From DATKKK01 sp964354625 (GTDB lineage: Archaea; Thermoproteota; Bathyarchaeia; Bathyarchaeales; Bathycorpusculaceae): a DNA stretch of 11,849 nucleotides. The notes under the pieces are model-generated. The model had not been told where the DNA came from and searched no databases. It saw only the letters and a list, made by a program, of their open reading frames with translations. A program made the translations under genes and the position numbers. The stretch lies in contig CAYHAK010000047.1 in NCBI GenBank assembly GCA_964354625.1, forward strand, positions 1 to 11,849, written 5' to 3'. Shown piece after piece: positions 5,241 to 10,883 of this stretch (its first letter is position 1; each line of letters starts with the position of its first letter).

Positions 5241-5256
5241 CAAGAAAAAGAAAGAG
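5241..5256 (-). terminator. T-rich terminator of the beta-propeller gene
   Basis: On the minus strand the sequence just after the stop is CTCTTTCTTTTTCTTG, a T-rich run typical of archaeal intrinsic termination. Confidence 0.5.
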
Positions 5257-5259
5257 GGG

Positions 5260-7089
5260 TTAAGGGAGTTCGATTTCCCCGATTTGCTCGAGGGTCTCGA
5301 GTCTGTTCATCATTATCTTTCTGTCAGACATCGTGTAAAGCACATTGTCGATGTACAGTATCCGCTGCACTTCGTGGCTGTATTGGAAGTAACTCGTGGT
5401 GCTCTCTTGATGGGTCATGTTGCCTCTCAAGACGAAACCATGCTCCAAAGATATGTCGAAGACGTATGCGCCCTGCCAGTAACTCCACGTGTAACGGTAG
5501 TCGTCGACAACCTCTGCTACGTTTACCATGACTGGAATGGCTAACAGCTGTCTTGTCTTGTTGAAGAGAAAGGCTTTATGGTCCCACAAGACTGTCGAGT
5601 CTGACCATTCCCCTTGCACTGCGAAATGGGCTGTTTCCGCCGGTGTACTCACGTTAGTAACGTCGAACAGCGACATCTTAACGTTGTTTCCTTCTTTGCC
5701 AATACCAATTATGTGGCTTTCGTCGTAGGGATGGAGATAACTCGAGAACCCAGGAATCTTCAAGTAGCCTAAGACTTCAGGCTCCATGGGAGAGCTCAAG
5801 TCTATGACGAAGAAGGGGTCCACCTGCTGGAACGTCACGAGGTAGCATCTGTCGCCCATGAACCTGGCTGAATAGATCCTCTCCTTCAACGCAAGGTTTT
5901 CCAGTTTGCCCACAGCGCTAAGGCTCATGTTAAGGACATAGACATTGTTCCGCGCGCCTTCACCACCCCAAGAATCTATCGTTGTAGCTATCCTGAAGTG
6001 GCCGTTGTACTCGTCCATGGAGAACTGGTTCAACACACCACCTGGAACCCCACCACTCGCTTTGTTCTCAATGTTGCCACCGTCGACTTGAATCCTGTAG
6101 ATCAGCGTCTTCTCGGCACCAGTAATAGAGTCCACTTCTCCAGAGAAGGCTACGTAAATGCTGTTGAGTGAAACATAAATAGTCCGCGTAGTGCCCAGCA
6201 GTATCGTTTCATGCGTTGGCTCTTCCGCGTCGTCGACCGCGTTCACGGCGAAGATCGTGGTGAAAGTAAACCCATAGTCTGTCACGCTGGAATAGTAGAT
6301 GTCAGTAGCGGACACCGCCACCGTTTCGCCTTCAGCGAATATTGCTGGCAGCTTCACATTGGTTCCGTTGAGTAAAACTGGCTCGTTTACTATCGTATAT
6401 ACAAAGTTGCCTATCATCCTCGAACTGAAATAGTAGCCATCTAACGTGACGTTTCTTGCTGAAACCGGCGAAGCTTTGTTCGTGATATCGTACACCTTGA
6501 TGAAAGTGGTTGGCGTTGCGTAGGACATGTAGGAGGGCTCGACCTTGTTTGGCTCGATCATGCTCACTAATATCCTTACTTCGTAAGCATTGGAGCCAAA
6601 GACAACCAGTCTATTCCCGTTTATGAATATCCCGTGCAACGTTCCGTTGAGTCTTATTTCTGACAGGATTTCTGCTTCTTCAGGTGGAAAGGCTTTCATG
6701 ATGAAGACACTTTGATTCGAAACAACGTAAAGGTATCCTTCATAGGACTTTACTATGTCTGCCTCGTCTACCCCAACCACTTGAACGTTTGTGGTCGAGT
6801 AGTCACGGCTGGATTCTGCGCCTTTGGCTTGTGCCAGTGCATTAAGAACGTCACCCTCGTTGATGAAGTAGTAGGGCTGGCTGGAGCTCGAGCCCACGAA
6901 GTCAACGAGCTCTCTGTAGGAGGAAAACTTCAGAAGAGGCTCCCCAGAAACGCTGAAGTATGGCGCTATCTGGCTGAGGTTTAGCAGGGCTCCGCATAGC
7001 AGAATTCCGCTGATGAAAGCAATCAGGCTGGCAGCGATGATTTTTCGTTTGTTGACAATCGCGTTTAGGTTTGAGCTTAGTATTTTCAT
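5260..7089 (-). CDS. Membrane-anchored extracellular beta-propeller protein (COG4880 / PF09826 type)
   Basis: 609 aa from ATG 7089 (an in-frame ATG at 7119 would add 10 residues). A basic N-terminus (VNKRK) followed by one hydrophobic segment (about residues 17-39, IIAASLIAFISGILLCGALL) acts as a signal anchor, placing the rest outside the cell. The next part carries the family signature NVQVVGVDEADIVKSYEGYL with YVVSNQSVFIMKAFPPEEAE, then repeated beta-rich blades to the C-terminus, matching the family's distant WD40-like propeller. No catalytic motif is seen; the usual idea is surface binding or sensing. ATG 7089 is preferred because GGTGTGA lies about 6 bases before it, and the repeat element at 7123-7155 has a TATA-like part that would start transcription after 7119. 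The upstream neighbour on the same strand is the winged-helix membrane protein. Confidence 0.85.
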   Translation of the reverse strand: MKILSSNLNAIVNKRKIIAASLIAFISGILLCGALLNLSQIAPYFSVSGEPLLKFSSYRELVDFVGSSSSQPYYFINEGDVLNALAQAKGAESSRDYSTTNVQVVGVDEADIVKSYEGYLYVVSNQSVFIMKAFPPEEAEILSEIRLNGTLHGIFINGNRLVVFGSNAYEVRILVSMIEPNKVEPSYMSYATPTTFIKVYDITNKASPVSARNVTLDGYYFSSRMIGNFVYTIVNEPVLLNGTNVKLPAIFAEGETVAVSATDIYYSSVTDYGFTFTTIFAVNAVDDAEEPTHETILLGTTRTIYVSLNSIYVAFSGEVDSITGAEKTLIYRIQVDGGNIENKASGGVPGGVLNQFSMDEYNGHFRIATTIDSWGGEGARNNVYVLNMSLSAVGKLENLALKERIYSARFMGDRCYLVTFQQVDPFFVIDLSSPMEPEVLGYLKIPGFSSYLHPYDESHIIGIGKEGNNVKMSLFDVTNVSTPAETAHFAVQGEWSDSTVLWDHKAFLFNKTRQLLAIPVMVNVAEVVDDYRYTWSYWQGAYVFDISLEHGFVLRGNMTHQESTTSYFQYSHEVQRILYIDNVLYTMSDRKIMMNRLETLEQIGEIELP

Positions 7090-7122
7090 TGCAGTCACAC
7101 CAGAGTAATGCGCCAGCATGGC

Positions 7123-7155
7123 TCTTAATGCTACGTTTTAGAACGCTCGTTCAAA
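7123..7155 (-). promoter_or_regulatory. 33-base repeated element, copy 1 (before the beta-propeller gene)
   Basis: Matches 7677-7709 at 26 of 33 positions in the same orientation. On the minus strand it includes GAACGAGCGTTC (a perfect GAACG-N2-CGTTC palindrome), TTCTAAAAC (TATA-like) and TAGCATTAAGA. It overlaps the last codon of the winged-helix gene and lies just before the beta-propeller gene. It is probably a promoter/operator. Confidence 0.6.
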
Positions 7156-7615
7156 TCTTTTGAACAGTCTTCTTTAGGCTCCGATACTGGCTGTAGGCTT
7201 CGAAGAAGAAGGCGAACATGCTGAATGTCGAGATTGTCAGGATTACGTAGTCTCTGAAGTCCCATCTGAAGGGTCGAAAGAATAGGTAGGCTGCGAGGAC
7301 GCCTGTGACGAGGGCTCCGTAGAAAACAAGCCGTGGAATGAGCTTACCTCTCAGCAGGACGAAGCCTTTCAAGGCTTCGATTTGCTCCTTCTCCTTCACC
7401 AGGTACTTTCCATCGGTGGTTTGGTGTAGTAAGTTGAGGGCTATGAGCTTGTTGATGTGGTACTGCGCTAGGCTTGGGCTGGAGAATTCCAGGGCTCTCC
7501 AAACGTCTCTAACGCCTACGGGATCCTTGGATGTCAGGATGTAGAGGTAGACGCCCCAGGTTGTGCCTGAGATTTGCTTGCCCGACTGGTCCTCTCTTAT
7601 ATGCGATGCCTCCAT
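7151..7615 (-). CDS. Winged-helix DNA-binding membrane protein
   Basis: 154 aa. Residues about 17-75 look like a winged helix of the ArsR/MarR-like archaeal type (GVYLYILTSKDPVGVRDVWR, then the recognition-helix-like SPSLAQYHINKLIALNLL, then a wing TTDGKYLV). Two hydrophobic segments follow (about 96-114 and 122-140), and the protein ends with a basic tail (RSLKKTVQKI). The architecture implies a DNA-binding domain held at the membrane, which fits one-component signal transduction. Its gene ends 62 bases before the beta-propeller start on the same strand, and both carry the 33-base repeat upstream, so it plausibly controls itself and its neighbour (inference). A TATA-like box 25 bases before ATG 7615 and no SD indicate a leaderless transcript. 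Confidence 0.8.
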   Translation of the reverse strand: MEASHIREDQSGKQISGTTWGVYLYILTSKDPVGVRDVWRALEFSSPSLAQYHINKLIALNLLHQTTDGKYLVKEKEQIEALKGFVLLRGKLIPRLVFYGALVTGVLAAYLFFRPFRWDFRDYVILTISTFSMFAFFFEAYSQYRSLKKTVQKI

Positions 7616-7635
7616 ATGAAAAGAGCGTTTGTGCA

Positions 7636-7643
7636 GATAAATG
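7636..7643 (-). promoter_or_regulatory. TATA-like box for the winged-helix gene
   Basis: The minus-strand CATTTATC is centred about 25 bases before ATG 7615, where transcription would start at the start codon. Confidence 0.45.
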
Positions 7644-7676
7644 GGTTGATGTAACGCTGACTATGCATGCAGTTAT

Positions 7677-7709
7677 TCTTAATGCTATGGTTTAAAACAG
7701 CCGTTCAGA
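7677..7709 (-). promoter_or_regulatory. 33-base repeated element, copy 2 (before the winged-helix gene)
   Basis: Same element as 7123-7155, with TTTTAAAC in the TATA-like part and TAGCATTAAGA conserved exactly. Its position about 62-94 bases before ATG 7615 leaves room for a distal promoter or an operator upstream of the nearer TATA-like box. Confidence 0.6.
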
Positions 7710-7781
7710 CTGCTAGAATACCCCTGCATGAAATGTCTTGGCAGGTGGGTGAAGATAGGCGTGCGTGCATCCTCAAATAGG

Positions 7782-7788
7782 AAAAAAA
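7782..7788 (-). terminator. Poly-T terminator of the 4-TM gene
   Basis: Seven T in a row on the minus strand, 24 bases after the stop of the gene at 7813-8157. Confidence 0.5.
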
Positions 7789-7812
7789 GGGGCTGATTTC
7801 TTGAATTCGAGT

Positions 7813-8157
7813 CTAGATGAATGCTAATAATCCAATGCCAATCAACGCGAGCACTGCAATTATTACTACGAAGAGTATCACTGCAATTATGGCTATTGCC
7901 AATGCCATTATCCATCCGCAGTCAAAGAAGTGTTTGATCAGTGCAAGCCAGACTACTAACATTATCACAGCTGCGATCAAGCCACTGCCGAAGGCTCCGA
8001 CGACTGCACCTATCACCGTTCCGAGAACCACTATCCATATCGCATCAGTAAGCTTTGCTTTTTCTTTTCCTACGAGTGCTCTTCCAGCCAGCCAAAGTAT
8101 AGGCGCGACAATTATGGTCCCCACGACGACTTGAATCAGTAATGCAACAAGATCCAT
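7813..8157 (-). CDS. Hypothetical 4-TM membrane protein
   Basis: 114 aa, almost entirely hydrophobic. Segments lie at about residues 4-25, 39-60, 61-78 and 82-113; the last is long enough for one extended or two short helices. A charged loop between the first two (RALVGKEKAKLTDAI) is the only polar stretch, with a lone Cys80 and KHFFDC between TM3 and TM4. No family is recognised with confidence. ATG 8157 has an AGGTAGAC stretch 4-11 bases upstream as a weak SD, and CTTAAGA at about 8198-8205 may be the TATA element. A poly-T run follows the stop, so it seems to be transcribed on its own. Confidence 0.65.
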   Translation of the reverse strand: MDLVALLIQVVVGTIIVAPILWLAGRALVGKEKAKLTDAIWIVVLGTVIGAVVGAFGSGLIAAVIMLVVWLALIKHFFDCGWIMALAIAIIAVILFVVIIAVLALIGIGLLAFI

Positions 8158-8215
8158 GGTAGTCTACCTTCAGTCAGTCACTTTGGCAGGTATTCCCTCT
8201 TAAGTCTAACGATTA

Positions 8216-8225
8216 GCGTGCGCGC
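8216..8225. repeat. GC-tract site 12, variant
   Basis: TTAGCGTGCGCGCTATAT, one base off the exact tract. It lies between the 4-TM gene start and the 3' end of tRNA-Ser. Confidence 0.4.
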
Positions 8226-8250
8226 TATATCAGATTTGCTGGTGAAAAGG

Positions 8251-8355
8251 CGCCGGGGGTGGGATTTGAACCCGCGCGGCCCCGAGGGGCCACAAGCTGT
8301 TAGGCATTTCACAATGTCTCCAGGCTTGCTCCATACCTGGCTAGGAGACCCCGGC
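8251..8355 (-). tRNA. tRNA-Ser(GGA) with a 19-base intron
   Basis: Read on the minus strand: acceptor GCCGGGG pairs with CCCCGGC; T8; a 3-bp D stem TCC/GGA around AGCCAGGTAT; anticodon stem CAAGC/GCTTG with loop C-T-GGA-G-(intron)-A; a long variable arm built on GGCCCC/GGGGCC (class II); T arm GCGGG-TTCAAAT-CCCAC; discriminator G73. The class II shape plus G73 and GGA anticodon (8319-8321) give serine. CCA is not encoded; CCTTTTC follows. The spliced length is 86. One T-stem pair (50-64) is a C-A mismatch. It reads UCC/UCU serine codons. Confidence 0.9.
8299..8317 (-). other. tRNA-Ser intron at canonical position 37/38
   Basis: The 19-base ACATTGTGAAATGCCTAAC interrupts the anticodon loop after G37. 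A possible bulge-helix-bulge has AGA and ACA as 3-base bulges, cut AG|A and AC|A, and an inner CATT/AATG hairpin. The helix between the bulges (CTGG/CCTA) has only two solid G-C pairs, so the motif is relaxed. Confidence 0.75.
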
Positions 8356-8490
8356 ACGGGCTCCATACTCATTCTCTTGAGTGCTGCGATTCGCGATTTG
8401 AGTATGGGATAATGATTTCTTTGACGCAGAGAAGATTTAAATCTTTGGCACCGACAGACAAAAGGCCGGAATTCTGTAAGGCTCAGTATG

Positions 8491-8517
8491 CGTGGTCGCG
8501 CGCGCGAGTTCGCCACG
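8491..8517. repeat. GC-tract site 13 in a CGTGG/CCACG inverted repeat
   Basis: TCGCGCGCGCGA (8496-8507, a perfect palindrome) lies between CGTGG and CCACG arms, 3 bases past the stop of the minus-strand KaiC-like gene. The position suits a terminator or an RNA-end hairpin, but no T run follows. Confidence 0.5.
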
Positions 8518-8519
8518 GT

Positions 8520-9278
8520 TCATTTGGGAATCTCCGGCTCCTTTTCCAGCTTGAACCCTCTGCCGGCCTCAATGATGAATGGCATCCATCCAACCTCATG
8601 TGCACTGAAACGGAGGTTCCTTATCCTGAAGTATCTCTTGATTTCATTGCCTTCTTCATCTTGTCTCAGGTCGAACATTCCGTCAACCAGGTATGCTAGA
8701 GCATTGTAGAACTCTTCGCTATGGACTCCTGCCTGAACTGCGAATATTCCAATTGCTCCCCAGCCTTTGGTTCTGGCAACGAGTAATTGCAGGAGTTTCA
8801 TGACATCCTCTTCAGGATTGTGCAGACAGAGAGGCGAAACAGAATCAAGAACCAACAACCCTTCCTGCCCAAGAAATGTGTGGGCTCTTTCTATTGTGGT
8901 GATTAGTTCCGACAGGTTTGCCAGGTTCTCCACGCGGAACATTTCGGCAGAGCCTCCTGCAAGCCAGCTGTATCCATCGACGAACGCGAGTTTCCTTCGA
9001 GTTTCTAGTTTGTCCACATCAGCTTTCAGAATCCGAAAATCATTTCTTATGTCGGCAGGAGCCCTTTCTGTTGAAATGTAGACACATTCTGCTCCACTAT
9101 TAAGAAAACCTTTCGCCAGGTTCTCGCAGAAGACTGTTTTCCCGGCGCCTACGGGTCCAAACAGAGATATCGTGGAGCCTTTTGGAAATCCGTTCTCCAG
9201 AATGGATCCGAATTTTAAGGGAAACTCGTTGCTCGTTGCGACCGCATCTGACCCCTTGCTAACGGACTGCCCTGCCAA
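8520..9278 (-). CDS. KaiC/RAD55-like RecA-superfamily ATPase (third gene of operon)
   Basis: 252 aa, single domain. Walker A GPVGAGKT (41-48), ISTERAP with E71 where KaiC-type proteins keep a catalytic glutamate, and Walker B LLVLDS (141-146). The C-terminal part (YFRIRNLRFSAHEVGWMPFIIEAGRGF) corresponds to the closing strands of the KaiC fold. The start is TTG 9278: the minus-strand AAGGTGATC lies 6 bases before it and matches the archaeal anti-SD very well. These archaeal KaiC-like proteins are cytoplasmic ATP-driven switches in signalling, with unknown partners. The gene lies 33 bases after the small gene at 9312-9770 and is co-directional with both operon partners. Confidence 0.85.
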   Translation of the reverse strand: MAGQSVSKGSDAVATSNEFPLKFGSILENGFPKGSTISLFGPVGAGKTVFCENLAKGFLNSGAECVYISTERAPADIRNDFRILKADVDKLETRRKLAFVDGYSWLAGGSAEMFRVENLANLSELITTIERAHTFLGQEGLLVLDSVSPLCLHNPEEDVMKLLQLLVARTKGWGAIGIFAVQAGVHSEEFYNALAYLVDGMFDLRQDEEGNEIKRYFRIRNLRFSAHEVGWMPFIIEAGRGFKLEKEPEIPK

Positions 9279-9284
9279 AGAGAG

Positions 9285-9295
9285 ATCACCTTCCA
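9285..9295 (-). promoter_or_regulatory. Ribosome binding site deciding a TTG start
   Basis: Minus-strand GGAAGGTGATC, 6 bases before TTG 9278, complements the archaeal 16S 3' end (ATCACCTCC). Confidence 0.65.
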
Positions 9296-9311
9296 GCAGA
9301 CAGAAAAAGGC

Positions 9312-9770
9312 CTAGCTCTTTCTGGCGCCACTGGATTTGGCACGCAATCTGGGTTTGCTGCTTTCTGTTTTCTTGTTCTTGCACTTTCTTGACTCGAAGA
9401 CCTCCTTTGCTTTTTTCACCGCTTCCGAAAAGGAAAGGTTCTGTCGAGTTTCCAAGTCCAGCGAGAGCTTCGCGTATAGAGCCTCCAAGATTTTCCTCTC
9501 GAAAACTTTTGCGCCGAACCCGAACGTTTTCTCCAACCCTTTCTCAAGAGCTTTTACGTCTTTGACCGTTGATCTGGATTTCATACAGCCAATCTCGTAC
9601 GTGACAGCATCATCCAAGTGCGCCCGAAGTACCGGTGCAACTATGGTGCTGATACTCGCCAGTCCCTCGTTTATTGCCTGTGAAAGTGCTCTCTCAAAAT
9701 CTGCTTCATCATTCAGAGTAATGTACACTGGCTCGGCAAATGCTTCCTCTGGCTTGTTTCTTTCACTCAA
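9312..9770 (-). CDS. Small protein between two KaiC-like ATPases, NitrOD5-like
   Basis: 152 aa. The middle of the protein (about residues 65-105) reads KALEKGLEKTFGFGAKVFER followed by KILEALYAKL, which recalls the FG.GA.v.E..I...L pattern of archaeal NitrOD5 output domains; this is a motif-level guess. The N-terminal part is acidic and helical (TLNDEADFERALSQAINEGL), and the tail after about residue 128 is Lys/Arg/Ser-rich (KCKNKKTESSKPRLRAKSSG), probably disordered and possibly nucleic-acid-binding. The start is TTG 9770, with minus-strand GGAGTGA (9778-9784) 7 bases before it. It sits 19 bases after the upstream KaiC gene and 33 bases before the next, so it is probably a partner or output of the ATPases. 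Confidence 0.7.
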   Translation of the reverse strand: MSERNKPEEAFAEPVYITLNDEADFERALSQAINEGLASISTIVAPVLRAHLDDAVTYEIGCMKSRSTVKDVKALEKGLEKTFGFGAKVFERKILEALYAKLSLDLETRQNLSFSEAVKKAKEVFESRKCKNKKTESSKPRLRAKSSGARKS

Positions 9771-9789
9771 TTCTGATTCACTCCATTTG

Positions 9790-10473
9790 TTAGGCCAAAT
9801 AAGGCGTTAATGAAAGTCCTTGATCCGAAATGAGTATTTTGCAGTAGTTCTGGTTGTGATTCGTTCCTCGCATCTTGCGTATGATTGAACGCTTCTGAAT
9901 ACCGGACCGCACTTCAACTGTTTCAAACAGGATTATACCGTCTGAGACGAATTCTTCAAACCCAAGTCCCAGTCCAACCTGTCCCATAGGGATTTCCACG
10001 AGCAACAATGTTGTACAGCCAACGTCACGCATCAATTTCTCGAGCAAGTGCAGAATAATCCTTGCGCTTATTTTGTCATTGAACGCTGAAGCTAATGCGG
10101 TAAAAGAATCCAGGACAAGTCTTTGAGCTTTCATGCGGCGCACCTCGTCCAGTGCTATCTCAAGCGTATCTGAAACGGCTGCGCTCGTCGTCGTCATTAG
10201 ATCCAAGAACTTAAATTTCCCACTCTTTTCCAGCTCTCTAAAATCCAGACCAAGTCTCTCCATGTTTTCGAAGAAAACTTCCTTTCGCTCTCCAAAAGAA
10301 ATGTAAACGCCACTCTCGCCGAATTTCGTTGCGCCATGATATATGTACTGCGCAGAGGCAATAGTCTTACCTGAGCCCGGAGAGCCGGCCAAAACGATTA
10401 AGCTGCCTCGCGGAAAACCTCCTTCAACCAGTTTGTCCAAGCCATCTATGCCTGTTGGGATTCTTTCGTTCAA
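9790..10473 (-). CDS. KaiC-like RecA-superfamily ATPase (first gene of operon)
   Basis: 227 aa from TTG 10473 (residues numbered from there). The family opening NERIPTGIDGLDKLVEGGFP is followed by Walker A GSPGSGKT (30-37), ISFGER with E62, Walker B RLVLDS (118-123), and the KaiC-type ending RSIIRKMRGTNHNQNY. It is single-domain and cytoplasmic. The start is chosen because minus-strand GGAGG (10481-10485) is exactly 7 bases before TTG 10473 and homologs usually begin a few residues before the PTGIxGLD motif. Two ATGs at 10497 and 10500 are possible as leaderless starts, as a TATA-like TTAAAT lies about 22-28 bases before them. That would add 8 or 9 residues. It probably drives transcription of the three-gene operon. 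Confidence 0.9.
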   Translation of the reverse strand: MNERIPTGIDGLDKLVEGGFPRGSLIVLAGSPGSGKTIASAQYIYHGATKFGESGVYISFGERKEVFFENMERLGLDFRELEKSGKFKFLDLMTTTSAAVSDTLEIALDEVRRMKAQRLVLDSFTALASAFNDKISARIILHLLEKLMRDVGCTTLLLVEIPMGQVGLGLGFEEFVSDGIILFETVEVRSGIQKRSIIRKMRGTNHNQNYCKILISDQGLSLTPYLA

Positions 10474-10480
10474 CTCTGTT

Positions 10481-10485
10481 CCTCC
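10481..10485 (-). promoter_or_regulatory. Strong ribosome binding site deciding a TTG start
   Basis: Minus-strand GGAGG, 7 bases before TTG 10473. It lies inside the codons that would be used if the ATGs at 10497/10500 were the start. Confidence 0.55.
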
Positions 10486-10518
10486 TATAGTGTACATCAT
10501 GACTTACGATATAATATG

Positions 10519-10528
10519 ATTTAAGGTT
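10519..10528 (-). promoter_or_regulatory. TATA-like box of the KaiC operon
   Basis: Minus-strand ACCTTAAATC, centred about 23 bases before ATG 10500. A second AT-rich stretch (ATATTATATC) is at 10508-10517, closer to the start. Confidence 0.45.
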
Positions 10529-10556
10529 TATGCATCATAGAGCTACATTCAGGTCG

Positions 10557-10563
10557 GCGCGCG
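10557..10563. repeat. GC-tract site 14, 7-mer variant
   Basis: GTCGGCGCGCGTTAT. The first of four GC-tract copies or variants in the 383-base interval 10501-10883. Confidence 0.45.
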
Positions 10564-10609
10564 TTATTGACGGCACGTCTACTGCAAAGTGCACAAACCC
10601 GGATATATA

Positions 10610-10618
10610 GCGCGCGCG
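10610..10618. repeat. GC-tract site 15
   Basis: TATAGCGCGCGCGTG. A degenerate AAGCGCGAGCTAG follows at 10630-10642; its CTA is the stop (minus strand) of the remnant at 10638-10775. Confidence 0.65.
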
Positions 10619-10637
10619 TGTCCTTAATAAGCGCGAG

Positions 10638-10775
10638 CTAGTGAGCCTGTTTGCTCTTTCTTTTCTGTGATTGTGTGGCTGTTGCTCCTTGGCCATTCTC
10701 CGTCAGAGGAGCATATTTGATTACCGCTGAAACATATTGCTCAGAGGACCACGGTGGGGCAACAATTATCTCTAT
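10638..10775 (-). pseudogene. C-terminal remnant of an unknown gene, cut at a GC tract
   Basis: The minus-strand frame begins right after the TAA contained in the GC tract (10776-10778) and runs 45 codons: EIIVAPPWSSEQYVSAVIKY, APLTENGQGATATQSQKRKS, ending KQAH and TAG. The first half reads like a folded domain (VAPPWSSEQYV.AVIKYAP), and the second half like a hydrophilic C-terminal tail. No ATG, GTG or SD lies at its beginning. The family is not recognised. It is the only coding-like content found in the 383-base gap 10501-10883. Confidence 0.35.
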
Positions 10776-10778
10776 TTA

Positions 10779-10786
10779 GCGCGCGC
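10779..10786. repeat. GC-tract site 17
   Basis: TTTAGCGCGCGCTGAG. It abuts the 5' end of the minus-strand remnant 10638-10775. Confidence 0.7.
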
Positions 10787-10828
10787 TGAGTAGTCTATTC
10801 TGAATGCTGTTTTTGCATTTTGATTTAG

Positions 10829-10838
10829 CCTTAATAAT
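10829..10838 (+). promoter_or_regulatory. TATA-like box for the gene at 10884
   Basis: CCTTAATAAT would place initiation near 10860, giving a leader of about 24 bases that contains TTGGGTCTGAT just before the ATG. Confidence 0.4.
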
Positions 10839-10883
10839 CCTTTTGTTCCCCCCATACATCTATCTGCTAGTTGGGTCTGATGT

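Noticed and set aside
5260..7119. Beta-propeller start at ATG 7119
   Set aside because: The ATG at 7089 has a better SD and a more typical signal-anchor start, and the TATA-like part of the upstream repeat would place transcription start near or after 7119. It is kept only as an alternative.
8412..8709. Plus-strand open frames opposite the KaiC-like gene
   Set aside because: Antisense shadows; the minus-strand frame carries the Walker motifs and the SD.
10557..10607. Plus-strand frame VIDGTSTAKCTNPDI between two GC tracts
   Set aside because: Only 15 codons, no family and no start; not distinguishable from chance.
55..10786. GC tracts as a CRISPR array or as an insertion sequence family
   Set aside because: Spacing is irregular, from 34 bases to several kilobases. 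No spacer-repeat structure, no transposase gene and no target-site duplication is visible around the copies.
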